6,054 bases of DNA from Prevotellaceae bacterium (GTDB taxonomy: Bacteria > Bacteroidota > Bacteroidia > Bacteroidales > UBA932): positions 1 through 6,054 of the forward strand of contig JAIRLC010000032.1 in the NCBI GenBank assembly GCA_031259645.1, given 5' to 3'. The notes below the pieces were generated by a model, which had not been told where the DNA came from, ran no database searches, and saw only the letters and a program-made list of their open reading frames with translations. The translations under genes and the position numbers were made by a program. Position 1 is the first letter of the stretch. Every line of letters begins with the position of its first letter. This document shows, one piece after another, positions 1 to 5,759 of this stretch.

Positions 1-230
1 CCCACGTTCCACATCCCGAACAGCAGGGCGGGCAGCAAGGCCACAATCACCACCGTCATGACGTGTTTCAGATCGTTCGCATCGCGAATGTGCACGCCTT
101 TTTTCGTTGTGCTGTTGGGCACGAACAGGAATGATTCAAAAGCCTCGAACGTGGCGTGAAACATTTTCAATTTCCCGTCTTTCTCAAAAGCCGGTTTTAT
201 TTTATCCAGAATATCTCTTAGGAACTTCAT
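1..230 (-). CDS. nqrB: Na+-translocating NADH:quinone oxidoreductase subunit B, N-terminal part (cut by window edge)
   Basis: This is the first 76 codons of NqrB; the gene runs off the left edge. NqrB is a membrane subunit of the sodium-pumping NADH:quinone oxidoreductase and carries a covalent FMN and a riboflavin; those binding residues lie outside the window. The visible part begins MKFLRDILDKIKP and has the family's cytoplasmic N-terminal stretch. It includes FESFLFVPN at about residues 31-39, HIRDANDLK at 47-55, and the start of the first membrane helix from about residue 57, ending LLPALLFGMWNV at the edge. The ATG at 230-228 is 5 bp after the nqrA stop, so the two are surely cotranscribed and probably translationally coupled. 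There is no clear Shine-Dalgarno sequence. The assignment rests on the recognised N-terminal sequence plus the nqrA neighbour. Confidence 0.95.
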   Translation of the reverse strand, partial: MKFLRDILDKIKPAFEKDGKLKMFHATFEAFESFLFVPNSTTKKGVHIRDANDLKHVMTVVIVALLPALLFGMWNV

Positions 231-235
231 GCGTT

Positions 236-1585
236 TCACATTTCTTTTATCATTAAATTTATGCCTTGCCGCAAAATATGTTGTACGTCAATTTTCGATG
301 TACACACAAATTCACACAACGCCAAGTCTTCTTCCACTACTTCGTAGATGCCGAGCTGTTCCATCCGGTCTATGTCTTCGGCTAAAATGGCTTTCAGCAG
401 GTGGACGGGATAAATATCCATGGGCAATACTTTTTCATATTCCCCCGTCATCACAAAAGCCCGCCGGCCGCCGTTAATATTGGTGTCGAGCGCATATTCC
501 CTGTCGGGAAATATCCAGGAGAAATAACTGCGCGACACACTGTATTTCTTCATGCGGAACGGCTTAGCCCATCCCAAAAATTCGTAATAATTTCCTTCGG
601 GAATCACGGAAATCATCGTATTGTAAAAGCCGAGATGGCCTGTAGCCCCAATATCGGCGCCGGTGAGCACATCGCCGCTAATGTAGCGCAAGTTTGATGA
701 AGTGTTCATGTAACTTTGCAAGGGCGCAATGTTTGCGCCACTGATGATGCGGAAATAACGCGGTTTTTTCACTTCGGAGCCCACCAGCGCCACCACTTTC
801 GACACGTCGTAAATCCCTTTCAGGAACAGGCGGCCGAGCGATACCACGTGTTGCGGTTCGATGGTCCACACGATTTCCCCTTTGCTGACGGGCGAGAGGT
901 GATGGATTTGTATGCCCACATTCCCGGCAGGGTGAGGCCCCACGAACGTGTGGGTTTCCACGCCTTTTATCTTGCGGAAAATGCTGTTGGCCGACACTTG
1001 GTTGTTAAGACTGAGGTGTATCGTATCATGGAGTTTGCGCAAGACGTCGATCCCCGCCTGAAACGCTTCTCCTTCGCCGGTGAGCGCAAAATCAATGTCG
1101 GGGCCTAACGGCGCACTGTTGAAGCCCGAAATAAAAATGGCCTTTGGGTTGTCGGCGGGATTGGCAAGAATACCGTAGGGACGCTGTTTAAGAAACGGCC
1201 ACGCGCCGCTTTCGAGCATCTGTTGTATCACTTCTTCGCGCAACAGGCTTTTGACGTCCTTTACAGGATGTTGTACATATTGTTGTTCGCCCGAAGGCGT
1301 TACCGTTACGGATAGCAGTTTCCGCTTGTCGCCGCGCAAAATGTGGCTCACCGTGCCGCTTACAGGCGACGCAAACCGGACGTTGGGGCGGTATTTATCT
1401 ACAAAAAGCGGCGAGCCTGCCAATACCTGATCCCCTTCGTTTACCGTTAATTTTGGCGTGAGTCCTTGAAAGTCTACCGGTTTTACAGCATAGTCAGACG
1501 ATATGGGTATTTTTGATAACACCTTTTCCGCCTTTCCCTTCAGAGAAATATTGAGCCCTTTACGTATGGAAATAGTAGTTGGCAT
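236..1585 (-). CDS. nqrA: Na+-translocating NADH:quinone oxidoreductase subunit A
   Basis: NqrA is the hydrophilic subunit of the six-subunit Na+-NQR, which oxidises NADH, reduces quinone and exports sodium; NqrA contributes to the quinone site on the cytoplasmic face. At 449 residues the protein is full length for the family. It starts with IRKGLNISLKGKAE, followed by a lipoyl-like barrel-sandwich region (about residues 33-79, with EGDQVLAG at 50-57 and SPVSGTV at 73-79). Then come the family blocks SGAWPFLKQRPYG (126-138) and ISGFNSAPLGPDID (152-165), the SLBB-like region with FVGPHPAGNVG (213-223), and a C-terminal part containing GHLGFYNTMISVIPEG. No membrane helix is apparent, as expected. 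The ATG at 1585 is the only start that keeps the conserved N-terminus. It lacks a Shine-Dalgarno sequence but has its own promoter at 1616-1647. nqrB follows after 5 bp. Confidence 0.97.
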   Translation of the reverse strand: MPTTISIRKGLNISLKGKAEKVLSKIPISSDYAVKPVDFQGLTPKLTVNEGDQVLAGSPLFVDKYRPNVRFASPVSGTVSHILRGDKRKLLSVTVTPSGEQQYVQHPVKDVKSLLREEVIQQMLESGAWPFLKQRPYGILANPADNPKAIFISGFNSAPLGPDIDFALTGEGEAFQAGIDVLRKLHDTIHLSLNNQVSANSIFRKIKGVETHTFVGPHPAGNVGIQIHHLSPVSKGEIVWTIEPQHVVSLGRLFLKGIYDVSKVVALVGSEVKKPRYFRIISGANIAPLQSYMNTSSNLRYISGDVLTGADIGATGHLGFYNTMISVIPEGNYYEFLGWAKPFRMKKYSVSRSYFSWIFPDREYALDTNINGGRRAFVMTGEYEKVLPMDIYPVHLLKAILAEDIDRMEQLGIYEVVEEDLALCEFVCTSKIDVQHILRQGINLMIKEM

Positions 1586-1615
1586 TATTTATGAAATAAT
1601 TTAATGTACAAACTA

Positions 1616-1647
1616 CAAATATACAATTTCTGTTCCTAACCTACAAA
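1616..1647 (-). promoter_or_regulatory. Bacteroidota-type promoter for nqrAB
   Basis: Read on the minus strand, a -33 box TTTG (1647-1644) is separated by 20 bp from a -7 box TATATTTG (1623-1616), matching the Bacteroidota consensus TTTG/TAnnTTTG. Transcription would start near 1610, leaving a leader of about 25 nt before the nqrA ATG at 1585. The -33 box lies partly inside the stop region of the upstream 111-codon gene, so nqr may be transcribed both from here and by read-through. The call is from motif match and spacing only. Confidence 0.7.
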
Positions 1648-1976
1648 TAAAATAATGTTGAAAAGCACTTCACGATAACGGCAATGGCGTCGTTCTTGAA
1701 CTTGTCAACAGTGATGAGTGCGACGCCGCTTTGCTTCAGTAATTCCATGTCGAAAAGGTTTTTGCTGCTGCGCAATAACGCCTCCAAATCGGTGGCCGTT
1801 AATTTGCCCGATGCGTACATGCCTGCCCAGCGTTGCAGGTTGTCTTTGTTCTGCTCCACAAACCGCTGTGCGTCGGCTTTGGCGTCTGTTACCGCATTGC
1901 CCAATGTGGTTTTCAATAAGCCGGAAAGCTCTCCCACAAGGGTGTTTAGAAGTTCCGGAAGGTCGATTTTAGCCAT
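1641..1976 (-). CDS. Small predicted helical protein of unknown function
   Basis: I do not recognise this 111-residue protein and assign no function. It has no signal peptide and no clear membrane helix, and looks almost entirely alpha-helical. The N-terminal part (residues 4-30) is an amphipathic, leucine-rich helix, IDLPELLNTLVGELSGLL. A charged middle (31-50) leads into RWAGMYASGKLTATDLEALL (49-68), where a helix-turn-helix-like hairpin could form around GKLT. Next is a block reading LLKQSGVALITVDKFKN (79-95), and the C-terminus is hydrophobic (AIAVIVKCFSTLFYL). The start follows the stop of the upstream small exported-protein gene by 5 bp, so the two are cotranscribed and may work together. 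The nqrA promoter overlaps the end of this gene. Coding status is supported by the tight spacing and a normal-looking protein composition. Confidence 0.75.
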   Translation of the reverse strand: MAKIDLPELLNTLVGELSGLLKTTLGNAVTDAKADAQRFVEQNKDNLQRWAGMYASGKLTATDLEALLRSSKNLFDMELLKQSGVALITVDKFKNDAIAVIVKCFSTLFYL

Positions 1977-1981
1977 GATAG

Positions 1982-2422
1982 TTATTGTTCTGATGATTTA
2001 ATTTTCTTGCTCTCCAATCCTGCAATTTTATCAAAAGCTTCTGCCACTAATTTTTTTTCTTCTTCAATGTAATACTTTCCGAGCGTTCTTTCTTCTTTCC
2101 ACCGGTTTAGAAAGCCGCCCAGCAGCGCTTTTTCATCCAATAATTTTTCCCACATGGCGGTAGAAATGGCGTTCTTCGGCCTGTTCCTTTCATATTCATA
2201 CTGTTTTTGCAGATTGGTTCTCAACGTTATTACTTCTGCCTCGTGGTCGCTGTAAGGCTCTTCGGCCATTCCCATCACGTTTAACGCATCTACTTTCAAC
2301 GAAGTGGTTTGCATATAGGCGTGCTGGCTGAATGGCGATATGACGGCGCATTGGGCAAAGGCCAAGAGCATAATGACGGCGAGGCCGGCAGTGATTTTTT
2401 TAGTGCGTAAAATATTTTTCAT
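1982..2422 (-). CDS. Putative exported protein or lipoprotein of unknown function
   Basis: The 146-residue product begins MKNILRTKK, a basic n-region, followed by a hydrophobic core (about residues 12-23, AGLAVIMLLAFA) and a cysteine at 25. That layout suggests export, probably as a lipoprotein, although the box FAQC is atypical (Gln before Cys, Phe at -3), so cleavage by signal peptidase II is uncertain. The mature part starts near CAVISPFSQHAY and contains QTTSLKVDALNVM (38-50). It continues as a charged, presumably helical region with MWEKLLDEK (90-98), RWKEER (107-112) and a lysine/glutamate-rich tail. No enzymatic motif is visible and I know no assigned function. It is the first gene of the leftward unit, with a promoter at 2450-2482, and the 111-codon gene follows 5 bp after its stop. 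The likely site is the periplasmic or inner-membrane side of the envelope (inference). Confidence 0.78.
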   Translation of the reverse strand: MKNILRTKKITAGLAVIMLLAFAQCAVISPFSQHAYMQTTSLKVDALNVMGMAEEPYSDHEAEVITLRTNLQKQYEYERNRPKNAISTAMWEKLLDEKALLGGFLNRWKEERTLGKYYIEEEKKLVAEAFDKIAGLESKKIKSSEQ

Positions 2423-2449
2423 TAGCTGGAATGTTTTAATATTCTATCA

Positions 2450-2482
2450 CAAAGATAATGAAATTTCAACTTCATTTGCAAT
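2450..2482 (-). promoter_or_regulatory. Leftward Bacteroidota-type promoter of the small exported-protein gene
   Basis: On the minus strand a -33-like ATTG (2482-2479) precedes a -7 box TATCTTTG (2457-2450) by 21 bp. The predicted start of transcription is near 2444, giving a leader of about 20 nt before the ATG at 2422. The -33 box abuts the rightward promoter's -33 box. Confidence 0.6.
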
Positions 2483-2506
2483 GCCGGGAAAAAATATTTA
2501 TTTTTG
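2475..2506 (+). promoter_or_regulatory. Rightward Bacteroidota-type promoter of the HsdR-N / gldB-like / cca unit
   Basis: TTTG (2475-2478), a 20-bp spacer and TATTTTTG (2499-2506) match the Bacteroidota -33/-7 consensus. Transcription should begin around 2510-2513, about a dozen nucleotides before the ATG at 2525. The in-frame TTG at 2504 lies inside the -7 box and so cannot serve as start codon of this transcript, which decides the start of the first gene. Confidence 0.7.
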
Positions 2507-2524
2507 TGCAAATTATGGGATGTT

Positions 2525-2971
2525 ATGGATTTTACGCCTCGTTTGCGTGATACGGAAAAAGGCAGGGAAATTTTTGACCCGGTACGAAAAAAATATGTAG
2601 CGCTAACGCCGGAAGAATGGGTGAGGCAACAGCTTGTACATTTTTTAATAAATGAACAGCAGGTGCCGGTATCGTTGATAGGGGTAGAGGTTGTTGTTCC
2701 GGTTAACAGGCGGAATTTACGCGCCGATGTGATTGTGTATGGCCGCTCCGGGCAGCCGTTGCTGCTTGCCGAGTGTAAGGCGGGGGACGTGAAGATTACA
2801 TCCAAAACATTTATGCAGATTGCCGGATATAACTTAACGTGGCGTGTGCCTTGGCTGATTGTGAGCAATGGCGTGCAACTTTATTGTTGTCTGTTTAATG
2901 CCGCCACCGGGCAATATGATTTTGTAGATAAGGCGCCGGTGTATGGAGAAATGAATAAGGAGGGAAGTTGA
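2525..2971 (+). CDS. HsdR N-terminal-domain protein (orphan PD-(D/E)xK nuclease-fold protein)
   Basis: This 148-residue protein resembles the stand-alone version of the N-terminal domain of type I restriction subunit R (HSDR_N_2-like), widespread in Bacteroidota outside restriction loci. The recognisable core is intact. EVVVPVNRRNLRADVIVY ends with a likely catalytic Asp (D68), then LLLAECKA carries the E83-x-K85 pair, and FMQIAGYN (96-103) supplies the usual Gln (Q98) and the YN pair. The N-terminal FDPVRKKYVALTPEEWVRQ (17-35) is also typical. There is no helicase motor, methylase or specificity subunit nearby, so it is not a restriction enzyme by itself, and its real role is unknown. The ATG at 2525 is chosen because the upstream TTG at 2504 sits in the promoter. 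The stop overlaps the Shine-Dalgarno-to-start region of the next gene. Confidence 0.88.
   Translation: MDFTPRLRDTEKGREIFDPVRKKYVALTPEEWVRQQLVHFLINEQQVPVSLIGVEVVVPVNRRNLRADVIVYGRSGQPLLLAECKAGDVKITSKTFMQIAGYNLTWRVPWLIVSNGVQLYCCLFNAATGQYDFVDKAPVYGEMNKEGS
2957..2964 (+). promoter_or_regulatory. Ribosome binding site of the GldB-like gene
   Basis: AAGGAGGG is an unusually strong Shine-Dalgarno sequence for this phylum. It lies inside the last codons of the preceding gene, 12 nt before the ATG at 2977 and only 3 nt before an alternative TTG at 2968. The spacing is long for the ATG and short for the TTG, so the start is not fully settled. The ATG gives the more usual signal peptide. Confidence 0.5.
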
Positions 2972-2976
2972 TATTT

Positions 2977-3966
2977 ATGAGTAAGAAAAGCGTATTATTT
3001 TTTCTTTCGGCGCTTATGTTGCTGCATGCATGCGGCGACGGTGTGAATGTGGAAAATGTGCCGGTAACAATCACCGTGCAGCGGTTTGATTTGGACTTGC
3101 GGGCGGCGGCATTTGACACGACGCAAATTCCCGCTTTGCGCCGGTCTTATGGAATGTTTGTAGAATATTTCAGTGCAGGGCTGATTGGTATCGGAACCAG
3201 CGGCAGCCCGGAATATGCCCGTCTGTTGGGCGATTTCGCACGTTCGTCCATAATAGAGGAAGCCTGTCGTAAAGTAGAGGCCGTATTCCCTGATGAAAAC
3301 GCGCTGAATGAGGCGCTCACATGGGGTTTCAAACATTTGCTGTATTATTTCCCCGATATGCCGGCGCCTCGAGTCTATAGCTACGTGTCGGGTTTCAATG
3401 AGGCTGTGATGCTTACCGATAGCGTGGTGGGCGTGGGGCTCGACCGTTTTCTGGGCGACACGTGCGCCCTCTATGACCAGCTTGGTTTCCCGAAATACCA
3501 GCAACGGAACATGCACCCCGCACGGATTCCTGTGGTTTGTCTGCAATCGTGGCTGGGTAGCGAATATCTTCCGGAAGGCAACGGCGAAGGTAATTTCTTG
3601 CAGCAAATGATGTATGAAGGAAAATTGCTTTATGTAACAAGAAAATGTTTTCCACAAGCGGCCGATACGTTGATTTTTGGGTTTACCAAAAATCAGTTGA
3701 CATGGTGCGGGCATAACGAAGCCGGCATGTGGGAATACTTGCTCGAAAACAAATTATTGTATGTAGATAGTCAATTTACGATACAGAAATTTACCGGTGA
3801 TGCGCCGTTTACTTCCGCGTTTACGCCGGAAGCGCCGGGGCGTGCGGTGAATTGGCTGGCATATCGTATTGTGGAAAAATATATGAAAAGAAATAAGGCG
3901 TCCTTCTCCGAATTGATGAAGTGTGATGCGCAAATAATATTAAAAGAAGCCCGCTATAATCCGTAA
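2977..3966 (+). CDS. GldB-like lipoprotein
   Basis: The 329-residue protein starts with a lipoprotein signal peptide: basic MSKKS, a hydrophobic core, and lipobox LLHAC with the acylated Cys at 19, followed by GDG. The mature part looks like the GldB family. It has the early QRFDLDL (35-41), a SYGMFVEYF segment (57-65), and the block MPAPRVYSYVSGFNEAV (128-144). This runs into VGVGLDRFLGDTCALY (151-166) and a later MHPARIP. In Flavobacterium johnsoniae GldB is a lipoprotein required for gliding, but homologues occur in non-gliding Bacteroidales, where the role is unclear. It may belong to the wider DUF2268-like fold; I see no HExxH zinc site. Alternative start TTG at 2968 would add three residues and overlap the preceding stop. 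The cca gene begins 2 bp after the stop, so the genes are cotranscribed. Confidence 0.85.
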   Translation: MSKKSVLFFLSALMLLHACGDGVNVENVPVTITVQRFDLDLRAAAFDTTQIPALRRSYGMFVEYFSAGLIGIGTSGSPEYARLLGDFARSSIIEEACRKVEAVFPDENALNEALTWGFKHLLYYFPDMPAPRVYSYVSGFNEAVMLTDSVVGVGLDRFLGDTCALYDQLGFPKYQQRNMHPARIPVVCLQSWLGSEYLPEGNGEGNFLQQMMYEGKLLYVTRKCFPQAADTLIFGFTKNQLTWCGHNEAGMWEYLLENKLLYVDSQFTIQKFTGDAPFTSAFTPEAPGRAVNWLAYRIVEKYMKRNKASFSELMKCDAQIILKEARYNP

Positions 3967-3968
3967 CT

Positions 3969-5369
3969 ATGACAGATTTTTTACAACACCGGATATTTGG
4001 CATCGTATCTGATATTGCCGTGCGTGAAGGCGTGAGGGCGTTCGTTATCGGCGGCTATGTGCGCGATTGTTTTTTGCAGCGTTCCTCGAAAGATATTGAT
4101 ATTGTGGTGCAGGGGAGTGGCGTGGCCATTGCTGAGAAGGTTGCCGCATACTTAAACGTCCCGGTGAGCGTGTTTAAAACCTTTGGCACGGCCATGTTGC
4201 GCTGTGATGAGATGAAAGTGGAATTTGTGGGCGCGCGCCGCGAATCGTATAGCGCCGATTCACGCAAACCGGTGGTGGAGAACGGAACTATCGAGGACGA
4301 CCAGCGCCGCCGTGATTTTACAATTAATGCACTGGCGTTTAGTTTGCAAAAGGAAGATTACGGAACGCTCGTGGATCCTTTTAATGGGGTGAGCGATTTG
4401 CAGCACGGACTGATACGTACGCCGCTGAATCCTGATATTACTTACAGCGATGACCCTTTGCGGATGATTCGTGCCATTCGTTTTTCCACGCAACTTGGTT
4501 TCACTATTGTGCCGGAGTCGTTAGAGGCCATACGGCGTAACCGTGAGCGGTTGCACCGGCCTGTGGTGTCGTTAGAGCGTATCAGCGATGAGTTGATGAA
4601 GATTATGGCTGCGCCGGCGCCTTCGAAAGGCTTTTGTTTGTTGGAGAATACAGGATTGTTGGAACTTATTATTCCGCAATTGACCAAATTGAAAGGCGTA
4701 GAAATCATTGAAGGGCGCGGGCATAAAGATAATTTTGAACATACGATGGCGGTGCTTGACAATGTGGCGGCGAAAAGCGATAATATTTGGTTGCGCTGGG
4801 CGGCCTTGCTGCACGACATTGCAAAACCGGCCACCAAACAATACGACCCGGTGACGGGATGGAGCTTCCACGGACACGAATTTTTGGGCGCTAAAATGAT
4901 TCCGGCTATATTCCAGCATCTGCGCTTGCCTTTGCATGAGAAAATGCGGTATGTGCAAAAATTGGTGCGCTTGCACTTGCGTCCTATCGTGCTTTCTTTA
5001 GAGGAAGTGACCGACTCGGCGGTGCGCCGCTTGCTGTTTGACGCCGGTGATGATATTGACGATTTGATGTTGTTGTGCGAGGCCGATATCACCTCGAAGA
5101 ACGAACAGACTGTGCGCCGTCATTTGCGCAACTTTGAAATTGTGCGGGAGAAGTTGGTGGAAGTGGAGGCAAAAGATGCTATTCGGAATTTCCAGCCGCC
5201 TGTCACCGGCGAGATGATTATGAAACGCTATAATATTCCGCCCAGCCGTGAGGTGGGGATTATCAAAGACGCCATTAAGGACGCCATTCTCGACGGTGTT
5301 ATCCACAATAATTATGAGGAGGCCTGCAAGCTGATGGAAGAAAAAGCAGCGGAACTGGGACTGAAATAA
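3969..5369 (+). CDS. cca: CCA-adding tRNA nucleotidyltransferase with HD domain
   Basis: This enzyme adds or repairs the 3'-terminal CCA of tRNAs without a nucleic acid template. The 466-residue protein shows the class II polymerase head. The nucleotide-binding motif is GGYVRD (28-33) and the metal-binding pair is D42/D44 in KDIDIV; a third carboxylate is likely E85 in VEFVGARRES. RRRDFTINAL (113-122) and DDPLRMIRAIRF (161-172) form the rest of the active site and template-like pocket. The C-terminal half has an HD phosphohydrolase-type domain: H252, H258, LLHDIAKP (H282, D283) and FHGHE (H301, H303), plus LVRLHLRP with H337. Presence of all motifs argues for an active enzyme. Whether it adds CCA alone or shares the work with a second copy cannot be judged here. 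Its ATG is 2 bp after the GldB-like stop, with only a weak purine-rich upstream stretch. Confidence 0.95.
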   Translation: MTDFLQHRIFGIVSDIAVREGVRAFVIGGYVRDCFLQRSSKDIDIVVQGSGVAIAEKVAAYLNVPVSVFKTFGTAMLRCDEMKVEFVGARRESYSADSRKPVVENGTIEDDQRRRDFTINALAFSLQKEDYGTLVDPFNGVSDLQHGLIRTPLNPDITYSDDPLRMIRAIRFSTQLGFTIVPESLEAIRRNRERLHRPVVSLERISDELMKIMAAPAPSKGFCLLENTGLLELIIPQLTKLKGVEIIEGRGHKDNFEHTMAVLDNVAAKSDNIWLRWAALLHDIAKPATKQYDPVTGWSFHGHEFLGAKMIPAIFQHLRLPLHEKMRYVQKLVRLHLRPIVLSLEEVTDSAVRRLLFDAGDDIDDLMLLCEADITSKNEQTVRRHLRNFEIVREKLVEVEAKDAIRNFQPPVTGEMIMKRYNIPPSREVGIIKDAIKDAILDGVIHNNYEEACKLMEEKAAELGLK

Positions 5370-5399
5370 ATTTCTATAACATATTTTAACATTGTTATG

Positions 5400-5430
5400 T
5401 TTGGAATTTAAAAAACTGTGTGTATATTTG
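5400..5430 (+). promoter_or_regulatory. Bacteroidota-type promoter not followed by an ORF (6S-like RNA promoter)
   Basis: TTTG (5400-5403), a 19-bp spacer and TATATTTG (5423-5430) give the best consensus match in the window. Transcription would start around 5434-5437. No protein gene follows on this strand; the downstream sequence instead folds into a long structured RNA, so this is read as an RNA gene promoter. Confidence 0.75.
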
Positions 5431-5434
5431 CCTC

Positions 5435-5686
5435 GTGAATTGAGATGTCGTTCTTTTTATTACTTGTTGGCGCTCGCTTTTAGTACTCTAATTTAAGAAA
5501 CCATCGAATTTCTGAAATATCAACAGGGGAATAAAGTTAGCGCCCACGCTTCCCTTTTTACAAATCCAATTTTTTTATTGTTAGAAAGATTAGTGTGGGC
5601 CTAATTTATTTGGTTGATATTGGTTTCGATGGACCTCTTAAATGAAATAAATTGTCTACGGGCTCGCGCTACTTCATTCAATTAAG
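5435..5686 (+). ncRNA. ssrS: 6S RNA candidate (Bacteroidales-1 type architecture)
   Basis: A roughly 250-nt RNA is predicted downstream of a perfect promoter. Terminal hairpin pairs found by eye are 5491-5498/5636-5643 (8 bp), 5501-5508/5625-5632 (8 bp), 5516-5524/5613-5621 (9 bp), 5530-5535/5605-5610 (6 bp), 5537-5540/5601-5604 (4 bp) and 5542-5550/5592-5600 (9 bp, one G-U). These total 44 pairs. Outside lies an open bubble (5474-5490 facing 5644-5665), a short stem 5468-5473/5666-5671, and a closing stem 5438-5443/5678-5683 plus 5445-5447/5675-5677. Closing stem, central bubble and long hairpin are the hallmark of 6S RNA, which mimics an open promoter and binds housekeeping RNA polymerase. 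The Bacteroidales-1 RNA class has been proposed to be the 6S RNA of this order; assigning this sequence to it is my inference, without a covariance search. The 3' end is uncertain. Confidence 0.62.
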
Positions 5687-5705
5687 AATTAACAATTAAG
5701 AATTA
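5679..5705. repeat. 13-bp direct repeat CAATTAAGAATTA, two copies
   Basis: Two identical copies, 5679-5691 and 5693-5705, are one base apart. The first copy contributes its left end to the closing stem of the 6S-like RNA. Confidence 0.85.
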
Positions 5706-5716
5706 TTTTTCTTAAT
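5695..5716 (+). terminator. Possible A/T-rich terminator hairpin after the 6S-like RNA
   Basis: ATTAAGAA (5695-5702) and TTCTTAAT (5709-5716) form an 8-bp perfect stem with a 6-nt loop. It sits about ten bases after the closing stem, as expected for the RNA's terminator. The stem is A/T-rich and is not followed by an uninterrupted T run, so the evidence is weak and the repeat structure could produce it by chance. Confidence 0.3.
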
Positions 5717-5749
5717 CTCTTAATCACCTAATTTCTTAATTACTTAATC
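5710..5749. repeat. Degenerate 8-bp tandem repeat, five units
   Basis: Five consecutive octamers fit the pattern [TA]C(T/C)TAAT[CT]: TCTTAATC, TCTTAATC, ACCTAATT, TCTTAATT, ACTTAATC. The period is exact with no indels. It lies in noncoding DNA between the 6S-like RNA and the 5760-5840 hairpin. Confidence 0.8.
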
Positions 5750-5759
5750 ACTGTGAGGT

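Noticed and set aside
716..1108. Plus-strand open frame of 130 codons opposite nqrA
   Set aside because: It lies wholly within the well-supported nqrA gene and its His/Arg-rich composition is typical of an antisense shadow; no promoter or homology is apparent.
1684..2001. Plus-strand open frames opposite the 111-codon gene
   Set aside because: Two overlapping plus frames exist but give low-complexity Ser/Arg/Cys-rich proteins. The minus gene has better composition and 5-bp spacing to its partner.
2504..2524. TTG at 2504 as start of the HsdR-N protein
   Set aside because: The codon overlaps the -7 box of the gene's own promoter, upstream of the expected transcription start; the ATG at 2525 fits better.
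2422..2868. Minus-strand open frame of 148 codons opposite the HsdR-N gene
   Set aside because: It is antisense to a gene with conserved catalytic motifs and its Ser/Thr/Cys-rich composition has no family resemblance. It would also run through both promoters.
2995..3714. Minus-strand open frame of 239 codons opposite the GldB-like gene
   Set aside because: Long but antisense to a lipoprotein gene with a signal peptide and family motifs. The basic, Gln/His-rich product looks like a shadow.
4442..5092. Minus-strand open frame of 216 codons opposite cca
   Set aside because: It is antisense to the conserved polymerase and HD motifs of cca, and its Ser/Arg/Cys-rich translation is unlike a folded protein.
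5376..5398. Hairpin ATAACA/TGTTAT after cca as its terminator
   Set aside because: Only 6 A/T-rich pairs with an 11-nt loop and no T tract follow it, so it is too weak to call. cca transcription may read into the RNA gene.
5435..5686. tmRNA, RNase P RNA or SRP RNA as identity of the structured RNA
   Set aside because: I see no tRNA-like ends or tag frame, no RNase P core motifs, and no SRP tetraloop domain. The single long hairpin with a central bubble fits 6S RNA best.
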